Source: Planctomycetota bacterium (lineage in GTDB: Bacteria > Planctomycetota > Phycisphaerae > UBA1845 > UTPLA1). Taken from it: 64,000 bases of DNA. Under the pieces are notes generated by a model, which was not told the origin of the DNA, ran no database searches, and saw only the letters and a program-made list of their open reading frames with translations. Location: NCBI GenBank assembly GCA_016712275.1, contig JADJRI010000015.1:23375-87374 (forward strand), given 5' to 3'. This document shows positions 59,001 to 64,000 of this stretch, piece after piece; within the stretch, counting starts at the first letter, position 1, and each line of letters begins with the position of its first letter. The translations under genes and the position numbers were made by a program.

Positions 59001-59417
59001 ATGAATCCCTCAACAAAAGAAACCCCAAAACGCCGCGACCCCGCAATCCGGGTGATGATGATGCCGCGGGACACGAATGCCCACGGCACCATTTTCGGGG
59101 GCGTCATCCTCAGTTATCTCGACCAGGCAGGTGCCTTGGAGGCCCGTAAGCTGGGCTGCTCGCGCGTGGTCACGGTTGCGATGGACCGGGTTGAATTCAA
59201 GCAGCCGGTCTATGTCGGCGACCTGCTCAGCTTCTACTGCGAGGTCATTCAAAAAGGCCGAACGTCGGTCCGCATCCGAGTTTACGTGGATGCCGAGCGT
59301 TTCGAACCCCCCTGTCAAACGGAGCATGTGACCAGCGCAGAGCTTGTTTATGTCGCGATCGACGACCAGCGCAAACCGACACCCTTTGATGAATGCTCTG
59401 TGCGCGAAAATCCTTAA
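59001..59417 (+). CDS. Acyl-CoA thioesterase (hotdog fold, YciA/BACH-like)
   Basis: 138 residues. RVMMMPRDTNAHGTIFGGVILSYLDQAGALEARK carries the family N...G.IFGG...D motif. VVTVAMDRVEFKQPVYVGDLLSFYCEV and AELVYVAIDDQRKPTPF complete the hotdog. It hydrolyses acyl-CoA. It stands alone on the plus strand, divergent from the small membrane protein genes. Confidence 0.9.
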   Translation: MNPSTKETPKRRDPAIRVMMMPRDTNAHGTIFGGVILSYLDQAGALEARKLGCSRVVTVAMDRVEFKQPVYVGDLLSFYCEVIQKGRTSVRIRVYVDAERFEPPCQTEHVTSAELVYVAIDDQRKPTPFDECSVRENP

Positions 59418-59704
59418 TGATGAACTGGGCATTCGTACGCAAGTCTTCTGCCAGTTTAACTTTACGAATGCGACGTCTAAATGGCTTGATTCGATGAATC
59501 GCCCTGATTCACGTCGAACCGCACGATTGTCGCTCATGACCTATGACAACCGACACGTGTCTTAGTGATCAGTTTCCAACGACTTGCAAAAAACAGCCGT
59601 TTGCACGATACTTGCTTGGCTCCCGACTCGGACGAAGCCGCCGATGTCGGTCAGATGGTAACGGCACGGCATCGACGTCGAAGATTTGAGGAGTATCCCC
59701 CGCC
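59418..59704. other. Leader region of rplU
   Basis: About 287 bases; only the promoter and SD (GAGGAG) of rplU are expected here. No hairpin strong enough to call was seen. Confidence 0.4.
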
Positions 59705-60019
59705 ATGTATGCAATTGTCGAAGACGGCGGCAAGCAGTTCCGCGTTGAAAAGGGCGACACGATTTACATCGAAAAGCGGGACCTCGCGCCCGGCACCACC
59801 GACGTCGAGTTCGACCGCGTTCTAATGGTCGGAAACGGCGTTGACAGCAAAATCGGTCAGCCGCTGGTGAGTGGAGCAAAAGTTGTTGCCAAGCTGCATG
59901 CCGCAATCAAAGGCCCCAAGATCGATATCGTGAAATTCAAGCGCCGTAAAGGCTATCGACTCAAGAAGGGTCATCGTCAGAATTACCTGAAAGTCACGGT
60001 CGAAGAGATATCGGCTTGA
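59705..60019 (+). CDS. rplU: 50S ribosomal protein L21
   Basis: 104 residues, normal length. MYAIVEDGGKQFRVEKGD, DVEFDRVLMVG and FKRRKGYRLKKGHRQNYLKVTVEEI are conserved. AGGAG precedes the ATG. rpmA (L27), which usually follows rplU, is absent here. Confidence 0.96.
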   Translation: MYAIVEDGGKQFRVEKGDTIYIEKRDLAPGTTDVEFDRVLMVGNGVDSKIGQPLVSGAKVVAKLHAAIKGPKIDIVKFKRRKGYRLKKGHRQNYLKVTVEEISA

Positions 60020-60120
60020 CGCTCGCTCGCGTCTGGTTGAGACTCGCGAGATGATTCCGCGCGCCAAGATTTCGGCGTTGATTGGAATCAATCCGCGAAT
60101 AATGTGAACCAGTGCCAGAA

Positions 60121-61727
60121 ATGAGTCAAGCGCTTCAAAGAAAACTCGTTCTCCTATTTCTTCTTGCCCCCTTGCCTCTGGCGGCACGATGCCAAAATCC
60201 GAATGGCACGGAATCGGTCAGCGATTCCAAATTCCCTGCATCACAGCCTTCCGCCCAAGCACCGGACGCGGACAATCAAACCAAACCGGCCGTTCAGACT
60301 CCCGCGCCCGATACCTCTGCAACTGCGGCGACGCTGGAAGGTCCGGCCTACACTTTCAAATTCAGTATCCCGGCTGACAAGACGCTCTACTTTGTTGTGG
60401 AAAACAACTTCACGGATCGCGGCGGCGTGCCGCCACTTCTCAGTTTTACGACCTTTGCCGATGATAAGCGCACTCTCATTCAAACCCGCGCACCGCTCGG
60501 CAGCGGCGGCACGCGTCCATCGCAACCCGGCGAAGTGACCATGCTGTGGCAGTGCGACCGGTTCGAAGTCCGCGAACGCGGCCTCAAAGAGGAAGTGAAG
60601 TTTGATTCGCTCCGCGATTCCTACCCGCGCGCCGAGCGTTGCGCGAACTGGGTTCGGTTCGGTTCCAAGGTCATTTTCGACCTGAATATGCGAACCGGCG
60701 ATGCCCGCAACCGACGCATTGACCACAACAAGTTCATCGGCCCGCCCACACGGCGCCGCCTGTCTCGCACGACAATGCGCTGCGCCGTTAACGAGGAAAA
60801 CTTGGCCAAACTCATGGACGACCTTGGCCGCTCTACTTCCCCGGAAAACCTGTGCGAGTCGGCGAAACGTGGACAGCAACGCGAAGCGAAGCCATCAAAA
60901 GCTTCGGACAAACGCATCTCGATTACGCATTTCAACTGACTCGGGTAAAGGACGTTGAAGGCCGCAAAATTGGCGTGATATCTGTTTCGGGAAACACACG
61001 ATTGATTCCCGAACCGCAACAAGAGAAGCCACCACCGCGACCGCGCCCCGGCGCCGCTTCGCAGCCTGCTACAACTCAAAAGACCAATGAGAAGCCCCGC
61101 GAATTCAAAATCGACAAAGCCGTCTGTCGCGGCATGATCGAATTCGACTTCACAAGGGGTGAGCTTCTTTCGATGGATCTCACGCGCGAGCTCGATCTCT
61201 CCGCGACCATGGAATCCGAAGAAATGCCGGGGTTGCGCCTTGAAACAGGGGCGGCTCATCGACTGCGTGTCCAGGTTTCTCAATCGCCACCGCCGAAACC
61301 GATTATCGCAGGTGGACCCAGGCCGCCGGCGGACGATCCGCCTGAACCGGTGACGCCGGCCATGCGGAAAAACGCATCGAGACGCTTTCAGCAGAATCCA
61401 AGGCCCGCGACACAGCCGGCGCGGCCAATACCGTCTCGAAACAGTAGGCCGACGATCGGCCGAAACGGCACCTCGCCCACCAATCATCGAACAACATCAC
61501 AGCCTGCGCGAACGAATAATCTTGCACCGAATCGTTTGGTCGGTCCGCCCTATGTTTCGCCGACCTCCCGACCCTCCTCACCGCCAATGCAAAGAAGAAG
61601 GCAATTCCCGGCAACCAGCCAACCCGTTGGCGGCGCCCGGAGCGGCCCGATCCCATCCACGCAGCCGGCCGGTGATTCTTCGAAACCGTCGCCTGCTCCA
61701 ACCTCGCGGCCGGCTTCGGGCGTTTGA
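60121..61727 (+). CDS. Secreted Pro/Thr-rich protein, unknown (one frame break)
   Basis: About 535 residues. The start at 60121 (MSQALQRKLVLLFLLAPLPLAARC) gives a signal peptide with a possible lipobox Cys. A low-complexity stretch (residues about 25-75) is followed by a beta domain (YTFKFSIPADKTLYFVVENNFTDRGG, VTMLWQCDRFEVRERGLKEE). The frame slips near 60822-60828, and resumes as PLYFPGKPVRVGETWTATRSEAIK. The domain ends near FDFTRGELLSMDLTRELDLSATM. The last ~150 residues are Pro/Ser/Arg/Thr-rich and probably disordered. It resembles planctomycete proteins of unknown role. Convergent with mutM. Confidence 0.7.
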
Positions 61728-61732
61728 GCCCC

Positions 61733-62629
61733 CTATCTTTCCTCCAATTCTTCCACCGTGCGAGGCCACTCGTCCCGCAGCAATCGCGACAGCGATCGGT
61801 CCGCAAGTATTTTGCCATCGGTCTGGCACTTCGGACAATAGTTGGTTTCGTTGTCTGCATAGCGAATTCGCTGAATGTCGACGCCACAGCGCGAACAGGG
61901 CTGCTTGAATTTGCCATGAGCCGCGAATTCCTTCCGGAATGCGGTCACGTCACCGGGACCGGGGAATCGATCGACGAATTCGCGCGTCAGCAAGCCGACC
62001 CACCGGCTGAGTGTCTCAATTGTGGCACTTCGCAATCGGGTGATTTCATCGTCTTTCAATTTGGCCGTCAACCGCACCGGAGAGAGCCCGGCGGCGTGCA
62101 GAATCTCATCCGAATACGCATTGCCAATGCCTGAGAACAATCGCGGATCCGTCAGCGATCGCTTTAACGTGTGGTTTTCACATCGCAGCTTCGCCGCAAA
62201 TTGGTCAAAACCGGCCGTAAGCGGTTCGATGCCGCCGCGATCGAACCGATCGAGTTCCGCCTCATCGCCAACGAGGTGCAGAGAGGCGCGCCGCTTGGTG
62301 CCGGCCTCGGTCAATTGCAATGTCCCGGACAGAAAATCAAACGCGGCAAGTCCGATCCTGCCGGGAGGTTTCGCGCCGGCCTTGGACCAACGAAAGCGAC
62401 CGGCGATCATTAAATGGATCACTGCGAAATAACGCCCGGCCGTTTCGATCACGATTCGTTTTCCAATTCGTCGCAGCCCGGTCACTTCGTTTGACAGCAG
62501 GGCATCGATCGGCGGCTCGACGGTGCGAAGAACAAACGGGCTTAGAATCCTGATATGCTGTATTCTCTGTCCCACGATGCGTGGGCGAAGCGCAGCCATG
62601 TATGCCTCGATGTCGGGAAGTTCGGGCAT
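61733..62629 (-). CDS. mutM: Formamidopyrimidine-DNA glycosylase (Fpg/MutM family)
   Basis: 298 residues. It excises oxidised purines such as 8-oxoguanine. The catalytic N-terminus PELPDIEAY (Pro2, Glu3) is intact; GLRRIGKRIVIE contains the conserved lysine near 57; FSGIGNAYSDEILHAAGLSP is the helix-two-turn-helix; and CSRCGVDIQRIRYADNETNYCPKC is the zinc finger. The tail extends ~25 residues past the zinc finger (DGKILADRSLSRLLRDEW). Confidence 0.95.
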   Translation of the reverse strand: MPELPDIEAYMAALRPRIVGQRIQHIRILSPFVLRTVEPPIDALLSNEVTGLRRIGKRIVIETAGRYFAVIHLMIAGRFRWSKAGAKPPGRIGLAAFDFLSGTLQLTEAGTKRRASLHLVGDEAELDRFDRGGIEPLTAGFDQFAAKLRCENHTLKRSLTDPRLFSGIGNAYSDEILHAAGLSPVRLTAKLKDDEITRLRSATIETLSRWVGLLTREFVDRFPGPGDVTAFRKEFAAHGKFKQPCSRCGVDIQRIRYADNETNYCPKCQTDGKILADRSLSRLLRDEWPRTVEELEER

Positions 62630-62710
62630 GGCGGAGAATATTACCCGGGATTCCGCTGATGGAGGGATTGGAGAATTGAAATGGCAGATCGATCCAGGAC
62701 ATTGCTAAAC

Positions 62711-63796
62711 ATGCAGAAAACCTCGCGGCTTCGCAGAAACAACTTCATCGCTTCATTCCTGGCGGTCACATTGATCTGCTGCGGAGCCATGACCGGTTGC
62801 CCCGATGAGGTGCCCGATGGTCACGCAAAGGACAGCTTGCTTTACGTGCTGCAGCCGGATGCAGTATCCATCGATACGCTCAAATCAGCCGCCTTTATCT
62901 ACCTGATTCTAGAACCCAGTCGCGACGGAACCGCGGCGGCGGAGTTTACCGCGGACGAAATCGGCCAGATTAAGCATGGCGCCCGCTGCAAAAAGACGAT
63001 CCTCGCCTACCTCAGTATTGGCGAGGCTGAGCAGGTTCGGGATTATTGGAATGATGCGTGGGTCGATGCCCAAGGCACGCCGGTTAATGGCGGCGCCCCG
63101 CCCTGGCTGGGACCTCGAAATCCTGACTTTCAAGACAATTTCAAAGTTCGTTACTGGGATCCCGCATGGCAAGCGCTGCTTTTCGGTCAATCGAGCGGAC
63201 CCGGCATAACGCCACTCGATCGAATCATTGATGCAGGATTCGACGGAGTTTACCTCGATATCATCGATGCCTACGAGTTTTGGAGCGAAGAGATCCAGCC
63301 GCCGGAATTGTCGCGTATGGAAGCGCGAAGCCGGATGATCGACTTGATTGCCTCAATCGCAACCTACGCGAGAGTCACACGCGGCGCGGCAGACTTTCTT
63401 GTTTTTCCCCAAAACGCCTCGGAGATCATTTTAGATTCCGGTGGGATACTTGACTCGGAAACCGACCGTTATTTTTCGAGTGTGAACGGAATTGGGCAGG
63501 AAGATCTTTTCTATGACGAGTTGTCGCGGCAGGATGAAACATTTACGACCGCGGTCATTTCTAACCTGAATGAATTCATATTACGCGACAAGATTGTTCT
63601 CGTGACGGACTACATTGTATCGACGAGCAATGGTGAGGCGTCGGCGAATGATCCCCGCGCTTTCGACTTTGTTCAGCGCTCGCGAGCGGCGGGCTACATC
63701 CCCTACGCCGCCGTTCAAGACCGCGAATTGAGCATCGTCCAGAAAATGAAAATGGACGACGGTTGGAGTTTTGACCAGCCGACCGCCTGTGAATAG
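62711..63796 (+). CDS. GH114-like (MJ1477/TM1410-type) putative glycoside hydrolase lipoprotein
   Basis: 361 residues. The start at 62711 (MQKTSRLRRNNFIASFLAVTL) gives a signal peptide with lipobox (GAMTGC). LAYLSIGEAEQVRDYWNDAW, PPWLGPRNPDFQDNFKVRYWDPAWQALLFG, and IIDAGFDGVYLDIIDAYEFW match the TIM-barrel family related to endo-alpha-1,4-polygalactosaminidase. The acidic catalytic candidates are the Glu in IGEAE and the Asp in YLDIID. Such enzymes cut galactosamine polymers, but the substrate here is inferred only by family. It is divergent from mutM. Confidence 0.87.
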   Translation: MQKTSRLRRNNFIASFLAVTLICCGAMTGCPDEVPDGHAKDSLLYVLQPDAVSIDTLKSAAFIYLILEPSRDGTAAAEFTADEIGQIKHGARCKKTILAYLSIGEAEQVRDYWNDAWVDAQGTPVNGGAPPWLGPRNPDFQDNFKVRYWDPAWQALLFGQSSGPGITPLDRIIDAGFDGVYLDIIDAYEFWSEEIQPPELSRMEARSRMIDLIASIATYARVTRGAADFLVFPQNASEIILDSGGILDSETDRYFSSVNGIGQEDLFYDELSRQDETFTTAVISNLNEFILRDKIVLVTDYIVSTSNGEASANDPRAFDFVQRSRAAGYIPYAAVQDRELSIVQKMKMDDGWSFDQPTACE

Positions 63797-64000
63797 GAAC
63801 GAAAATGGAAATATTCAAGAGTGTCGTACCAATTCACATACAGATCGCCGATGAGAATTTCTCTTGGTTCGTTTCCGTGGAAGGTGTTCAAAGGTGCAGT
63901 TGACTTGATTCGCCTGACGTGCAGATTTTCCTCTCGTTGCCCCCAACACATTTCTAATTTGCGCTCAATTCTGAGGTGATTTCCCGATAGAAGTTCAATC
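63797..64000. other. Window end, no gene seen
   Basis: 204 bases after the GH114-like gene; no open reading frame with protein character and no clear hairpin. Confidence 0.4.

Noticed and set aside
63715..63951. 78-codon minus-strand frame at the window end
   Set aside because: It overlaps the 3' end of the GH114-like gene and has no protein character.
1..64000. Programmed frameshifting as an explanation of the split genes
   Set aside because: Breaks are scattered, have no common slippery motif or downstream structure, and affect unrelated genes.
1..64000. tRNA, rRNA, CRISPR, prophage or insertion sequence
   Set aside because: No cloverleaf with a GTTCGA arm, no regular repeat array and no transposase or phage gene was found by reading the gaps.

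Overview
This window looks like the chromosome of a Planctomycetota bacterium, probably a Phycisphaerae-like or uncultured lineage. The assignment is inferred from: several large secreted proteins ending in planctomycete-style dockerin-like repeats (GDxNxDGxxDxxD); an ECF sigma factor coupled to a zinc-finger/Ser-Thr kinase/TPR fusion; RCC1, Fn3, Ig-like and FG-GAP extracellular repeats; an LptD-like outer-membrane protein; and dispersed short palindromic repeats. I saw no rRNA, tRNA, CRISPR array, prophage or insertion sequence.

Layout. 1-5.3 kb: carB (minus, cut by the window edge), two small Cys-rich secreted proteins and a CBS-domain protein. 5.7-10.2 kb: a giant secreted zinc-metalloprotease-like Fn3/dockerin protein. 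10.3-17.1 kb: a minus-strand polysaccharide export locus (flippase, pseudo-BY-kinase, Wzz/GumC-like, Wza-like, TPR-SPOR lipoprotein) without glycosyltransferases. 17.6-22.1 kb: a giant HExxH/RCC1/Ig/dockerin protein. 22.4-25.4 kb: LptD-like protein. 25.8-29.0 kb: ECF sigma plus ZAS-kinase-TPR protein. 29.2-31.0 kb: secreted protein with a cupredoxin-like domain nested between dockerin-like repeats. 31.4-34.7 kb: lysine 6-aminotransferase, a lipoprotein and alanine dehydrogenase. 34.8-38.7 kb: MacAB-like adaptor, ATPase and permease. 38.8-41.3 kb: coaD, SDR, a FeoB-associated-type Cys-rich protein and a DinB-like protein. 41.5-43.5 kb: rplA-rplJ-rplL. 43.7-45.5 kb: a hypothetical protein, rhomboid protease and NUDIX. 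45.9-48.6 kb: rpmE, prfA, fbp. 49.1-53.8 kb: secreted repeat protein, clpS, serS, FG-GAP protein. 53.8-57.5 kb: aldo/keto reductase and clpC. 57.9-63.8 kb: two small membrane proteins, thioesterase, rplU, a Pro-rich secreted protein, mutM and a GH114-like lipoprotein.

Functional themes are envelope and extracellular biology (polysaccharide export, LPS-type assembly, MacAB export, many secreted repeat proteins), one sigma/kinase signalling pair, and core translation and proteolysis genes (L1, L10, L7/L12, L21, L31, RF1, SerRS, ClpC, ClpS).

Quality caveat: I count about 19 single-base frame breaks, many in short homopolymers and several in genes expected to be essential (carB, clpS). I therefore treat them as probable sequencing or assembly indels and annotate the genes across the breaks, giving the break positions.
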